A DNA stretch of 64,000 nucleotides, from positions 2,310,491-2,374,490 of the forward strand of contig VWYX01000013.1 of the NCBI GenBank assembly GCA_013396525.1, in the 5' to 3' direction. A model generated the notes under the pieces. It was not told the origin of the DNA. It made no database searches and saw nothing but the letters and a program-made list of their open reading frames with translations. A program made the position numbers and the translations under genes. Positions 13,601 through 28,600 of the stretch are shown here, piece after piece (position 1 is the stretch's first letter; the number at the start of each line of letters is the position of its first letter). The DNA is from Chaetorhynchus papuensis. Taxonomy: Eukaryota > Chordata > Aves > Passeriformes > Rhipiduridae.

Positions 13601-16600
13601 GAAAGGGCCAGACTGCTGGCTCTTCTGCAAGTGGAACAAGCTCTTTCTTCTTCCCAGTCTGTTACCACTTTCTGTTTCCGGGACAAACCTTCACAAACCA
13701 CCACAAACCTCCAAGTATTTCTCCTTGGACAAACGTCGCAAGTAGAAATACAGAAGCAGACCATGCTTGCATCCAGCTCTTTGAGGAGAGGCTCTGGTGT
13801 TGCATTGGTGCTGCATGTGTCAGATCACTAAAATAAGACCGACCGACGTCTGTGTTGTACGTCACTCACAGAAATGGAAGCCGTTCACGGTTTACCAGTC
13901 AGGGGAAGACAGCACAATCTGTTATGATCTCAGCTTTGAGTGAATTGCTTGTTTATTTGATAAATTTGATATTTTGGATACGGGTTACTTGATCTTGTAA
14001 TTCTAGCATTTTTGTGATAAACCTGGTGATTCGGCAGTGGTTTTTGCTTAAGTGTCTGAAAAGTTAATGGTAGAGAAACCATGTAGCCTACCTCTGGGAG
14101 CACAGCCTCACTGATTTGTAATTAATTGCAATTCTTTGATTGCTAGCACTAAACTTCGTAAGAAAAGTCTTTTAATTCTTCTGTATTGAAAATAGCATTT
14201 TTGATTCCTTCTTTGCCTCTGTACTTCCCAACAAGTGTAAGATCTGAGGTTTTTTAATGATTCTTTACCTTAGCATTTTAAATAACACCCAATATTGTTA
14301 TTATTATTTGTATTATTGTAGTTCCAGGAGAAGACAACATTCTGATCTGAGGTCTGTACACATGCTTGGAGGCAAGTTTCTGACCCTAGGAGTTTACAGT
14401 CCATGCAGAATAGAGAGAAGAAAGGACAGGGCATAGAGCTAATGGGTTTTTATTCAGCCACATAGAAGGCAAATGCAGAGCTGGAAAAGAGCATGAATTT
14501 CTTAGCCTAGAACTCCTGACTTCTGCATTATGTTTATGAGGATCATGCTAAGGAGATTAATTATTGTTGCTATTGTTATCTCTTCTCAGACTTTTTAAAA
14601 TAAGATATAAGATACTATGGAATTTACAATAGGATTGTCTCCTCTAAAACAGAATTTACAAGAGTGTGAGAGTTCCTTCTGTTAGCTTTTTGTTCATTTT
14701 ATAAGGACTCAGTTTACTTAGTTGCAATATCATTAAATAACACAGAACCCCTGTTCATGAGAATAGACTCAGCTTCCCACAGATAAATTTAGGTCTACTC
14801 AGTCACAAACAGACCTCAAAGATCTTTGAACATGGCAACAGTAAAAGCTGAGTGCTGTTTGCTAGCTCTCAAGGTCTTCATGTCTATTTGGGGAAGTACA
14901 GTAAGAAAGGGGCAGCTGAGCTGTATGTCAGAAGTTGTTAAAGAGAATGTCACTGAAAGGTGTGAAGTTTGCTATTTTTTTGCATGCCTGTAGTACACAA
15001 GATGGAAAAAGCTATTGGTTTGTCTGAATGAATATATGAAAATGATTTATAAATTTAGGGTAAGGCATATGTGCTTTCAACACATTTTTATTAACACTTC
15101 TAAAAACAGCAGTAAAATCTGTGTAGAAAGCTAAAGGACTTGGTTTAGATTGTTCTGCGGGATGACAAATCCGTTTTGTGAAGGTTTGTGGGAGGCAGGG
15201 CTGTTTGTTAGAAATGTGGGGTTTTTTTGTTTTTGTTCCCCACTGCCCCATCCTCATTATCTTTCTGCTCAGTGCTAAGTATTTGCTTTTCTATCTGGCT
15301 CTGAATATTGATCATGACTACTAAGCTGTTTTTGCTTTTAAAACAAACTTTAATTCTACCTCTCATTTACACTGAAGTCTTAGCTTGAAGGTCATTTTAC
15401 ACACTTGGCATGAGTTGCCAAAGAACTGTAGTAGGAATGGTAATGAGGCTTTGTCTGTTGGGGTTTTTGGTTTTGGTTTGGTTTTTTACAACAGAGTGAT
15501 GTTTCATGTCAGATCTGATGGTTGGAATATCTGTTATACCTACATTTTAATCTATATCAAAAAGTGTTCTTGTACATTAGAGGCTTATGGAGCAAGCCAT
15601 AACCCACCTCCTGCCCCATCCCTGGCAGTGCTCAAGGCCAGGCTGGATGGGGCTCTGCAAAGTGTCCATGCCCGGCAGTGAAACTGGAACTGTGTGATCT
15701 TTAAGGTCCCTTCTAGCCCAAACCATTCTATCACTCTATGAGAACTGTCTCTTTTTTCATATAAATGTTGCAATTACCCCCATCCTCTATTCCTAGAGCC
15801 AAGGCTGTGAAGAAGCTACTGAAGAATGCAGCACAAGAATTAATGAACAGGCCAGTTATGCTGTAAATAAACTTCGCCAGCTAAATGACAAGCTTGAGTA
15901 TAAGAAACAGGCTCTAAATTCCATTTGTAATTCACCAAAACCTGACAAAAAGGTACGTGCCTTTAGTGTCTTCAGTTTTTTGTTTGATTTTCCCTTTTTT
16001 TTTGACTATGTGAATGTTTGTGTAATATCCAGTTGTCACATTTTGGATGGGGTCAGATGGTTATTTCAGTCAACTTGTTAAATAGAAGGTGAAATCAGAG
16101 CTTAGTTTTAATTGGGTTTTTCCCCCCATATTTTAAGGCTATTGTAACTAAAATTGTGAATGTGATTTATATTGCTTTGTTGGCCATGGAATAATGACCA
16201 CTCTGCCGCGGTCTTGCCGCTTTGTCGCTGGCAAGGGGTGTTTCTCCCTTGCCTCTCTGCCCTGCGGTGCCCGTGTAACTCCCCGGGCATCCCGTGTCCG
16301 GTGCCGGCCGCTCCGGCCGCTCCTGCCGTGCTGGTCAGCTCCGGTGCCCTCTGCTGGCTCCGAGGGACCAGCACAACTCCCTCATCGGCAGCGGCAGCTC
16401 TGACCGACTTCCTCCAGCTAAGGGATAAAAACCCCCGAACCTGAGTGATGATTTGGAGTGATTTCTAACATAGCTAAATTCCTAGAAATGAAATCTATTC
16501 CCAGGTTCTCCAGTCACGTGATGTGTACCTGAAAATGATAAAGATGTCTTCAGTAAGGTGTTTTTCATTAATGGCAATTTCAAGTTCTCATAAAACCTAC

Positions 16601-19600
16601 CGTGGGTAATATATAATCCTATCTCAAGTGTCTTTTATGCTGGTAGTGTGATAGTAGTGTGTACTTCTAACTTGTTTTTTGTTTTAATGTGAGGGTTGAC
16701 CTTTAAGATTGCTGTGTACTCTAGAAGTTTATGAGGCATCATCAATTCCCTCACTTTTTTTTTTTTTGTCCGCGTGAATTGTTCTCCCCCTGCTTTTGTA
16801 CCTTTTCTTCTTTCTGAACAGTGTCCCTAAAGACACAAAGCTTGTGTGCTGCACCAGATTTTTCCTACCAATTTTAATGAATGCACTTTTCTCTGCAGAT
16901 TGTTTCTAAGCTGAAGGATGAAATTACTCTGATGGAGAGAGAGCACAGTGACCTTCAGCTGCACATTGCAAGAACAGACTGGTGGTGTGAGAATCTTGGC
17001 ATGTGGAAAGCCTTCATTGTCTCAGGGGAGGTATGGGACTTTTTTTGGCTTTTTATCTTCTGGGTCTATTCAAACTTACATGAAAAGCAGAAAAAAAAAA
17101 TGTGTGGATACTTGCCTTATACCTGTTTATACTTAATATTTACTTGTGGGGGAAAGAACCCTAACCTCTTCTGAACTCCTCTTCTGTTTCCCCAATGGCT
17201 ACTGTGGTGCATACTCAAAGTTTCCATTCCTCAGACAGCGCTGTAATGGAGTTACAAAAATTACCTGCATGTACATAAACAAGTTCTGGCACTGGGTAGT
17301 TTGCTGTCTTAAGGGCACTGTTTTTCATGAGAACTGTCTCTTCCTATATTACCATGCTATTGCACTTGGATGCAGTTGTGTCTCTGCTGTGTCTCAAAGA
17401 TGCAGTATTTACACTTCTTGTGGTTTGTATTATTGTATTTAATGGCTGTACAGTTTCAAGGGACTTGAATGCCCAGAAAGAAAGTGCTTTATATCTGTAA
17501 GTTGAAGAAGTTGTTACTTTTTTTGTCTTGTTCTGCTGTTCCATTTGGGCATGGGCAGACAATTGTAGAATGCATGTAAAAAAATTGTGATGAAAACAAG
17601 AAGTATTACCATCTTCTGTCTCTCTATTAACACTTCTGATAAAGGGAACTCAGTGAATACTTGTTATGTAGCAAGTGCACGCTGACATACATAAGAAATC
17701 TTCTTGACAGTATCACTACAGAGAACTTAAAGATTAATTGGGCCTCTACTGGCTTGCCTTTGTACGTCATTAAGAAAATGTTCCTGAAATGAATATAAAT
17801 AGTTTTTTTGAGGTAACTTTGTTGGAGGAAAAAAGTATATGCTGTGGAGTTTATTTGGTTGTGTCTAAAGCTCTTGCAAGCCAGTGACTTTAACTGTTCT
17901 GTCAACAGTTAAGGTCATGGTAAATGAAGAAATAAATCCATCACATTAAAACATGTAAGGTGCCATTTTTAAAACCAAATTCTCCATGTGGAAACATCTG
18001 GATTTGGTTTTGTTTTAATGCTGTTTGCAGGTGACACTGTTGAGAACTGAAAAGTTCTTGTCTTCTAAGAGTTATTCGTAGCTTCTGAAACCTGGTTTTA
18101 AAATCTGGTAAACGCTGTGTGCAGAAGAACTGCAGAATGGCAGCTTTCTGCACATATGTAACCAAATACAACTGCTCAGCATCTCTGCCATTACCAGAAA
18201 AGAAGGTGGTTCGGCTAAAGTAGAGGGAGGCTGGAAGAGGCTTTTAATTACTTACTGCCTTAGCTAACTTATAAGTAGTACTGGATTGTAATTAAATGTA
18301 GGCCTGCATTAATTGTGCTGTTTGCAGCTCTATGCTTCAAAGAGTAGGCTGGAGAAAGCATGTGTGTTGTAGTTATCTCTGTTAATTAATTGCTTGGGAA
18401 TATTCTAGCTGCAGTTGATGATTTCAGGGGACATGAGTAGGTGACATAGTCTTTCTGTCTGGAAAATCTGGTGTTGCCAATCCCAGAATCTGTGATTTTA
18501 GAGACAGAAAAACTTGGCCCTATTGTTTTGCAGAAAAGCTTAGTAAAAGTGAATTTTGCTATAGATCTTGAGCTGAAAGTGTAGTAGCCAGTCATTGACC
18601 TTTTAAACTGATCTACTACATCAGTTAACAGAGAATGCATAAAAACCAGTTACTCAAGTCTTGGAAAAAACCATGTCCAGACTCTTGTGTATAATCTCTT
18701 AGCTTGAATCTTTCAGTCTGTATAGTTTTGAGTCATTTAAATATATTAGGTCTATGTGTGTGAACTATATATATTTTTAAAAATCAGTGTAGATGGCATA
18801 ATCTCCAGGTGTCTTTTGGTAGCTGATATTTCTGATAAAACTTACTTTGAAGACTCGGTGTTTTGGCTGACTGGTAGAGGTTGAAAAACACAATAGGAAC
18901 ATGCAGAATGAGGGGCCTATGATAACTTGTGTAATTCTGTGACACTCTCTTCCCCATTACAGGTGTATAACTTAGAGCTAAATAACCTAACTTGCTGTGC
19001 TTGGTTTAATGGTTTTGGCCTTGTATAATTTAATATTGTAGCAGACATACTGTCTCCCTTGTCCAAAGAGAGCCCGTTTCAGAGCATAACATCTTTTTAA
19101 AAATCTATTGTTTTCATAAGAAATTCAATTTGTAGATCTGAATAAGGTGAAAGAAATTGCATGTTTCTTGTTGTTGCCACCCTACACACCTGGGCAAGAG
19201 GTGGCTGAAAAGCTGCCCAGTGGACAAGGACTTGGGGGTGCTGGTTGACAGCTGTCTGAACATGAGCCCATCCTGGCCGGTATCAGAAGTAGTGTGGCCA
19301 GCAGGAACAGGGAAGTGATTTTCCCCCTGTACTCAGCACTGTACAGGCAGCACCTGAAGTCAGGGCTAGGAAAGGGTTAGGAAGGTTGGGCAAAAGCTGG
19401 ATGATTTTTTGGGTAGGAGCATTAGAAGCACAGTGCAGTCTCATTGTGTGGCATGCAAGGTTTGGTGTTGAGCAGGAACTCTGGGCTTTGGCTGTGCCCC
19501 TTGGAGCACCTTTTGGCTGGAAGCTGGTGGCTTGTCAGATGTGCAGCTCATCCTGAGTGGGCTGCAGGTCTGTCAAGGGTAAATGCAACCCTTGAATACA

Positions 19601-22600
19601 TTAGGAGGGGAGTTTCCACTCAGGATGAGGAAGTGGTACCGTTGCTTTGCAGGTGCTGGGCCGTGTCTCTGCCCGAGAAGGGTAGATTTGAATGAGGATC
19701 TTCTCCCATGAGAAGTGGTTTTGAAAGCACTTTTGTTTGCTTAACTTAGCAAAAGGGAGAATCAGAGGAATAGGGCTCTCTAGTTTGAATTCATTCATGA
19801 GAGCAGTTGTATGAGATGGTGCCTGTTAACAGCAGAGGACCAGATCTCCTGGTGTAGAAGACCTACTAACATTCCTTTTTTTCTGTTTTCCAGTTGACTC
19901 ATTAATTTGGAAAAACAAATTCACAAGTACATAAGTTGATAAAAAATTTTGCATTCTTAAGAAGATCCTGAACACTTTCAGTATTTATATGAGGGTATTT
20001 GAAGGCACTTGAAAAAAAGCTGTAATGTATCTACATCTGGTAATTGGAATTCAGATGATTTTGCACATAGACCCTAACTCGAAGCAGGAGTACTAAATCC
20101 TCCCACTTTGAGAATGTGCTTTTAGAGGGATGACTCTCTCCTGACAATTACAGTTCAGCTGACCCAACACATGCAAATCCCTGCCCTGGGAACAAATTTG
20201 GCATGGAGAATCATAGGCATGACTCAAATCAGCAGTTTCAGCACTGATCCCCCAGTATTCAAAAATGACAGCCAGGAGGTGTTTGTGAGTCACCTACAAG
20301 CACAGATCCAATCTAGCTCGGGCTGGACAGGGCAGGGAGTGTCCCAGACGGTCCCAGTTCTTCTGTGCCATGTCTCTCTGACCTGCATCTTGGAGGCTGT
20401 TCAAGCATCTATTTCTGCAGCAGTCTGGCAGGAGATAGGCACTTCTCCAAATAGCTGCGCTGAGAACCAGGCACATTTTCAGGCATTGAGGCTGGTGCTT
20501 TGTATTCTGTCTGAGTGCTGCTGCAGCTTTTTGACAGAGATGTGTGAAATCTGGGCCTCAGACTTGGCTTCCCAGTGGTCCATGGGCAGCTTTATGAGGA
20601 ATGCATCACAGGGAGTATTATCAATGTACAGCTCTGAATAGCCGAAAAACATGAAGGTATATTTCAGCCTCATGGCTTTTACAATGGTGATGTAGTTGCT
20701 TGTCAAGTTATTCATCAATAGCATTCTGTTGTCAGATCTCTACAGGCTTCTCAGAAAAGGTATCGTAATTATATGAATTTTAAAGTTTATTCTTATCCCA
20801 GTTAGATTAGTTAAATATTCTTTTAAAAAAGCTTTAAAGTCACAACTTTGCTCAAAGACTGGGAGTGGTATTTTACAGTTACCTTTTTGTTATTTGCATG
20901 TATATAAAGACAAGAATTCTAGTCTTGACAAGAATCAAGTATTTTATGCATTTCCCTTATTTGCCTTTCATAATCAATTTGGGTGACTCCTCAAAATAGG
21001 TAAACAAAAATTTGTTTCCAGTAGGACATAAGGATGAAATTCTTATGTCAATCCTTATATCAAATTAAAAAATAGTTGTGGTCACACTGCTGCCCTTGTC
21101 TCAAGAAAAATTGTTTAACTTTGCTGTAGTTTTCCCATTTGCACAATATGGTTAATTGCTGCTCCTTCCTCTGGCTGAGGATTGTAGTTTGGTTAATTAC
21201 TATTTTTGTAAAGTTGTGAGTCCCTCAGAAACAGACACTGCATGGATGCCACAAACTGTGCAAGCAGAACAGCTCAAGAGAGCAGAGAAGTCGCTCTGTG
21301 ACAGCACCAGCTGTCGCAGGGCCCAGCTGCAGAGCTGCTGTGCCCGGTGTGTGGGTGAGCCTCAGCAGGAGCCCTGGGAAGGGAGGGTGGGAATAAAGGG
21401 AGAACACTCAGGTAAATGCAGATAGGAGAGATGGAGTATTGATGAGCAATCAGAAAGCTCCATGGTAGGTACCTTAAAAACTGAAATAATACATTCAGCT
21501 GTTTGAAGAAGACATGTCAGGGAGATTTGATTGCTGGTGGATGGCGCTGTAAAACTGTGTAAGGTGCAATAGTGGTTAGCTGGAGGACTGATTCAGGGCT
21601 GGCACAGCATTTTAGGTGAAGGTTAGTTCATTGGGGGAATTGCTCCATATGTAGCTATCAAATCTCAAGAGAAGCGTGGGACTGATGACTGAGTTTGCAA
21701 CCCAGTCATCTGGCAGCTCAAATGTTGCACTGTTTATTTTCAACAGAGATTACCTTATCTGTTTGGGTTTTTTTTTCCCCACAAGGTTTTAGAAGAGAAT
21801 GGAGAACAAGTGCCCTCTTACTCTGTCATGGTGAGTTTACAAGAAGTTGGTGGAGCTGAAACTAAGAACTGGACTGTTCCCAGGAAGCTCAGTGAGTTTC
21901 AGAACCTACACCGCAAACTCAGTGAGGTACGAATCCTGGCTATGGGAGGGAAAAGATGCAAATTGCTAAAATGTGTCAGAATGATAAAAATTTAATGCTG
22001 CCAGTTTTAATGCCAGCCTTTTGGCTTTTAGCCCTTTACAGCTAGATTTCTATCTGCATATTTCTGGCTCTGATAGATGCTTATAAAACTTGTTTACATT
22101 TATTTTTGCCCTTAATAATGTTTTACTGGACTAACCCCATTTTAAAATGGTACATGCTCTGCACTGTCATATAAGAGCCTGCTATAAGAACTAGACTTTG
22201 TCTGGCTTCTAGTATTAGAAATGACAGCTTTTGGGGAGAGAGAAGGCTGGGATTTTTTTTACAGTGCTTTAACCTTTCTGTCTGATAAAGGGATAGATAT
22301 GTGAAGGGAAAGGGTATAGATGTGTCAGCCCATAGTGGAAAGGGAAGGTGTTTTCTTGAGAGGGGTGTGGAAGGGAGATAAGAGCACAAGGGATCTCTCC
22401 CTTTCCATTCTGAGCCACCTTTTTCTCTGCATACACGTTAATTGAGCTCTCCTTTCTCCTACACAGTGTTTTCCGTCATTAAAGAAAGTTCAGTTGCCTT
22501 CTCTCAGCAAGCTGCCCTTTAAATCCATAGACCAGAAATTCATGGAGAAATCCAAGAACCAGCTTAATAACTTTCTGCAGGTAAGAAAACAAAGACAAAA

Positions 22601-25600
22601 CCAACAGCTATCTAAACAGGAGTATGGAAAGGATGGTGTCTCTCTATTGCCTAAAGAGAGAACCTAGATCAAATAGGTCAGATGTAAGGTTTGACACTAT
22701 AAATGGCAAAGTTGTCCAAAATGCCTGAAGCTGAGATGAGTTTGACTGATAGTAACCATTTCTCTAGTGGTAAGTTAATTAAACTTTGATTAATTAAGAA
22801 ATCATAAATAATGAATCCTTTAATTGTCACTTTCAGCTAAAACTCTTCACAACAAAGTCCTTATAAATTAGAAATTTTTTAAAAAAGAGCAAAGTTGTAA
22901 GATTAAAAGCTTTTTTCTTACTAGTTCCAGTACTTTAGAACTAGCTTCTTAAAGTGTCTTTATGAGATAGGGATTTTTTTCCTCACCCTACCTCTGAGCT
23001 GTGACTTAATCAGTTTTATTGGATGTCTCAACACATCTTGTTCCTTAACAAGAAATATTTAATTGATGTGTTGCAGTGTTGTGATGTGTCATTATTTTTA
23101 CTTCATAGAAATTACTCTCTGATGAAAGACTGTGCCAGAGTGAAGCACTTTATGCCTTCTTGAGCCCTTCCCCAGAGCACCTCAAAGTTATTGATGTGCA
23201 AGGAAAGAAGTCATCGTTTTCACTCTCCTCATTTCTAGAACGACTTCCTGGTGATTTGTTTTCTCATCAGGAGGTAAGTGGTAGAAAAGTAATCTTCCCA
23301 AATTTAATTACTTATCCAAAGTAAGCAGGGAGAGTCATTAGTATTTGAATGGCAGGCAATATTTCCAAAGGTCATTTGTAATTTACTGTAAGTGAACAAA
23401 GAGTCAGAAGTAAGAGCTGCCTATGAATTTAAATGGTGTTAATAAAATAGGTTTCCTGCCTTTTGGTAAATGCATATAGGCAAATGTGTAAGCTATTGCA
23501 GATAAACAAATTGCAGTTCATGTGGGATTGTTTTATTTTTTATAGCAGAATTTTCCACTTTTTGAGTTCTGGACATGCATATTTCAGAGGGGTTTTGGCA
23601 GGTAACAATAATTTTCACTTGGGAATGTTCTCTTGGCAGGAACAGCTGTGTATCCTTAATTTCAGGACAACTTCTGAAGCAGAGCTGGTTTTGACAAAAG
23701 ACTGTTGGCAAATACTACAGGCTTACTGAGGGAATTTGCAAATGCAGGCAAGGGCCTATGTGGGCAAACCAGCTGGAGAATTTGTTATTAAGCCATAAAA
23801 ATCCATTGTCTATGAAAATGCAATGAATAATAGATTCGTGACTAAAATAGCTCACTGACTAAATTGACCATAATTCCATGGCACTCTATTCTGTGTTGTT
23901 CATATTCAGATAATGCAAGATTCAAGGAGCTGTTTCTATTCCCCCTTTAGTTAAAGGTTATACAAAATTCATATGAAATAGTTAATTTCTTACATGCTGT
24001 AGTTATCTGGAGTGGATGGGCGTTCTGCAGGATAATTGGAGTTTGGGGAACGTGTACAGTTCTAGCCTTTTAATAGGGCAAAAGGTGGTCTTGAATCTTA
24101 GAAATAAAATCCTATATGTATCTTTCAAAATTATACTGTAATTGCATCTAGATGCTGAATGCATGTGCCTCATTTCAGAGTAATAAATATACAGAAAGCT
24201 TGAGAAACTAGTTTTAAACTTTGATAGAAGTACTGGAGTTCTAAAATACAAAGTGCTTTCACTAAAATGAGTTAGGTAGAAGTAGCATAAAAGCATTGAA
24301 GTGTGAAGCTATTTGTATTTTGCTATTTAATTGAAAAACATCCTCAGGACAAAGCCAGACTGCATATATATTGTATTATGTGAGTGTGTAGGAGGAAATA
24401 GTTAGGAAATACAGGAGAAGGAAAGAGAATTTTTAATAATAGTGTGCGAGAGGAGAAAGAACAAATAAACAAAGCAGAAATTATGCAACTGATACTGAAA
24501 AACTAAAGGAATTAGAGCAAAAAAAATGCCCACAGAATGTGGAAACGGAGGAGCTGGAACATAACTTCTTACTGAGTTTAAATTTAATACTATTTATTAC
24601 TTGTGGGACTAGGAGATTAACTCTGGCAAGAGTGTATTATGCCAGGCACTGCGCAAATGCAGACAAAGACCATCCTGCTTCATATTTGTCTTCCCTCTCT
24701 TCTCCCTTCTTTCCTTAAGCTTACACATAAGAGAAGACAACAGAATACAGATGGTGGGAAGTGTTAGACCCTCTGAATGAGCGTGTCAAATGATTGTCCT
24801 AACGTGAAAACAATAAAATAAAATGGAGGGAGAGGGATTGTGAGGCAGTCTGGGATTAGCTCTGCTGTTTCCTGAACTCCCATGTCTTCAGTAAGAGCTT
24901 TGGATCAGCTCAATATTGCCCAGTTGACATCATCTTGGATACTTTCCTAAAGCAGTTAAACTAGGATTAAATCATTTGGTACAAGGTCATAAATGAAGTT
25001 AGTTGTGTTAAACCACACATAAAGCTGTTATAATTTTGTTCTTTTTGTAACTGAGAATTCCTGGTTTAGTTTGTATTTTGGACTTTGTAGTACAGAATGC
25101 TCTCATTCAGCTCTCTCTTTGCCTTTACATCTCATGTCATCCCACATTTTCCAAATACATGTCAGAGCAATAGTATTACCTCTTTGAGTGCCGTTTTCAG
25201 GATTAGATACTGCAGCAATTTCTTTATATATACAACTCCTTGGAGAGGGTTAGCTTTAGAACGTATTTCTTAGCTCTCTAGACCAAAACCAAATCAAAGG
25301 AAAAATGTAGTTGATAGAAAGGAGGGCTTTTAGGTTTATAAACTTACTGGTTAGAAAATGCACTGTAGTGTAAGGATTTATATTTCTTGTTGCATTTTCT
25401 AAATGACAGGCGATTCACTGAATAGCAGAAAAATAAACCAGTATTAGATGATCGAATGATGAGGACAAAAGAAAGAGATGATTGATATCTCTGAAAACCA
25501 GGCTGAAGAAGAAAATTTGCACATCATTCTGACTATTCCTGATCCAGAGACAGGGGCATTGCGCTGCCTCAGTGGAGGTCAGGTCTGCCTCTGCCTCTCC

Positions 25601-28600
25601 TCACTTTGCTCTAAGCATAGGCAGGCAGGGGAAGATCCAGGAAAGCAAAGGGATGTGTCAGCTGCCATGAGTAATGACAGGTGGTGTAGTCCTGATCCTG
25701 AAGCAACCTTCATGACAATGAGAAACAGCCTGCTGTCTGCCCTTCACTCTTGAATAGATGGTACTGCCAGAACTGAGGTGGTTCAACCCAGTCATCTTCT
25801 GGGAGTCTGTGTGAATAACTCTTCTCCTTATGGTGCCCTGAGCTTGGGTATCCTCAGGCTCAGGTCACTGTGTATCACAATATTGTGTTTCTGCCTGGGA
25901 CTGGTTCTCATTAATGTTGCTTGTCTCTGCAGTGGCCAGTTCCCTTTCCACTGCTGGGCTTGATTCCCAGTTTACTGCAAGGACAACTGGTTAATGCCTG
26001 ATCCCACTGAATGTCTTCAGCTGTGAAAGCACAGTCTGCTCTCCCGGGGAGCCAGCTACCTGCTTCTCCCTGTGCCATAACCCTTTTCTTCCTAGCTGTT
26101 TGCAATGCAAGCAGCTCCAGCTGGCTAGCTTCCCATCCTGGATGTTTTTTGGGGGTGTTGTGTCAGAGGAGGCTTTGCAACCACAAACACCTCTGAGTGC
26201 CGTCTCCTGCTTACAGCTCTCACCCGTTTCCTAGCGGTACACGGCTCCCACATCACCTGCTCTCTTTTATCCAGCTGGGGTTGGTGGGGCAATATAGGCA
26301 GTAGATCCTGAAAATCTGGGCAGCACTGAGGTGCTTACTGGGGCAAAGGCTGCAAGCAGAAGATACAGCAGTGATGATGATCCCAGCAGTGCAGTGCCCT
26401 CATCACTCCGGTCCAAAGGGAAGTGCAATCCCTCTTCAAACTCCCTAGTGATGTTCCTGTTTACCAGGTCCTGCCAGCAGCAGTTGTTGGCTCTAGTGCT
26501 GTTCTTCAAGAGGACTGGCTGTGTTCCTTTGCCAGAGCATGGCAGTAACTAAATCCATTCTGGAAGAAGGATGGGGAACTGCAGTACATACCTGTGTTGT
26601 CCTTCTCTTCCTAGGAAGAAACGGAAGAGGACAGTGACCTGTCGGACTATGGAGAGGAGGTGGATGGGAAGAAGGACTCTCTTGCTGAACCGTGTTTCAT
26701 GCTGATTGGAGAGATTTTTGAGCTGCGAGGAAGTAAGCTGGAAACCTGCTCAATTGCTATTGGCATCTCTTGGCTCTGTGGGGCACCTCTTAATTCACAA
26801 TTTTTTGCTGTTTCAATAAGTGGAAACATTCTTGCAATCTACATGGCCAGTTTGTTGGGAAGCAAGATATTCTTCAGTAGTTCATAACTTTGGAGCTTTC
26901 ATTCAAAAGTGAAATTCCAGTATAAAATGGCAATAAAAAAGTAACTGGTAGGGGAGATCATTTGCATTTAATGTTTTTAAATTTTTGATGAAAAAAGGAG
27001 AAAAGGACAGTAGTATGCTTTTTGTAAATAGGCTGTTCATTAGAGTGTATGAATTCTGAGGAAGGAAAGATGGCTTTATTATAGAACATGTCTCTTAAAT
27101 GACTTATTAAAATGACTTTAATATCCATTTTAAGTGAATTATATATGCATTTCAATTCTGCTGTTTGTATGATGAAAATGATGCTAGAATTGTGGTATAT
27201 TTTAAATACTGGATTTTTCCCCCCTGCCTTTACATAACTGAATGATGGTAATAAAGAAAACTATTTTTGTTTCTATTTGAATGTGCAGCCACACATGATG
27301 CTCTATAAAATTATTTACAGGGTAACTATTACAAAATGTGGCATCTTCCAAAAATGGCAGATGTATCTTCCAAATATAGACTTTATTGTGATGGTGGACA
27401 GCATGAAAGAAAGATTAACCAGTAATTATTAGGGAGCACTCACATTTGCTTCCTTTATTTGTAATGGAAAGCTGACTGCTTGGTTTGAGTGAAAATGTTT
27501 TCAGAATTTTAATGGTGCTGCTGTGTGTACTTTATACTAATAGGTATGAAAAGGGTGGGAAGTTTGAGGACATTTGGTTTTTTTGTAGTAGAAAAAGGGT
27601 TTTGAGTAGTTGTATGGCTCAATAAACTTGAAATGTTCTTACATATAAAAATTTATAGTAAAACCTAGAATGCATATTATATGTATGTTTATATAATGTG
27701 CAAGACTTAAAAACCATACAGCAAACAGTACAAGGAATGTAAACAGGAAAAGTGAAACCTCTGTACAAGTAATGGAATCTTAGAAAGGGTTATAACAATG
27801 TGTTTACTCTAGGAGTGGGTTGTTTGGGTTTGGTTTGGTGGGAAGCAGGGGAAAGGTTTTGCATGTGATCATGGGTTCCATAATGTTATGAACTTCTTGG
27901 TCATTATTTTTTATCATTTTTCATTGTTCTAGTGTTCAAGTGGGTCAGAAAAACATTAATTGCACTAGTACAAGTCACTTTTGGAAGAACTATCAACAAG
28001 TAAGTAGCTGTTCCTTTAACTGAACTTTCATCATCATTCTATGAAAAAAAAGCTGAGAGCAGAACTGTAAAAAAAAAAAAAAATCTGGACATCTTGTTGG
28101 ATGTGATAATCTGCATTTATTTTCCCCAGCTGAATATGTTATGTTTATTAGAGAAAACACAGATATGTGAACTGTATTCATGTTGCCAAGTGAGGCCTGC
28201 ATGAGGCTATGAAATCAGCATACCTGTCTGTACACACCTTCATGTGGAAAGCTGTATCACTGGTCAGAAACAATTTTTAGAAGTATTCTGCCACCATAAC
28301 AGGCTGTTCTTCATCCAGTCAGTGACTAAATTTACACATGCCAGCATGGCTTTTAAAGCCTCTTATGTGTGTTATGTAGCAGTAAATTGGACTGGACTCA
28401 GACAGTATCCACTCACTGAGTTTTAAATTGATTGGTTCATTTGTTCATACCCTGCTGATAACTGGAAAATGCCTGAAGGAGGACAGAGAGGGAGAGAGTG
28501 TGTGAGCATAGCTTGCATGCAAAGTTCCTACGTAGCTTTTTACGTGTAGGTTGACTTTCTATTTATAGATTTTAAGGGATTTGGCTGTATGGCCCAGTTT

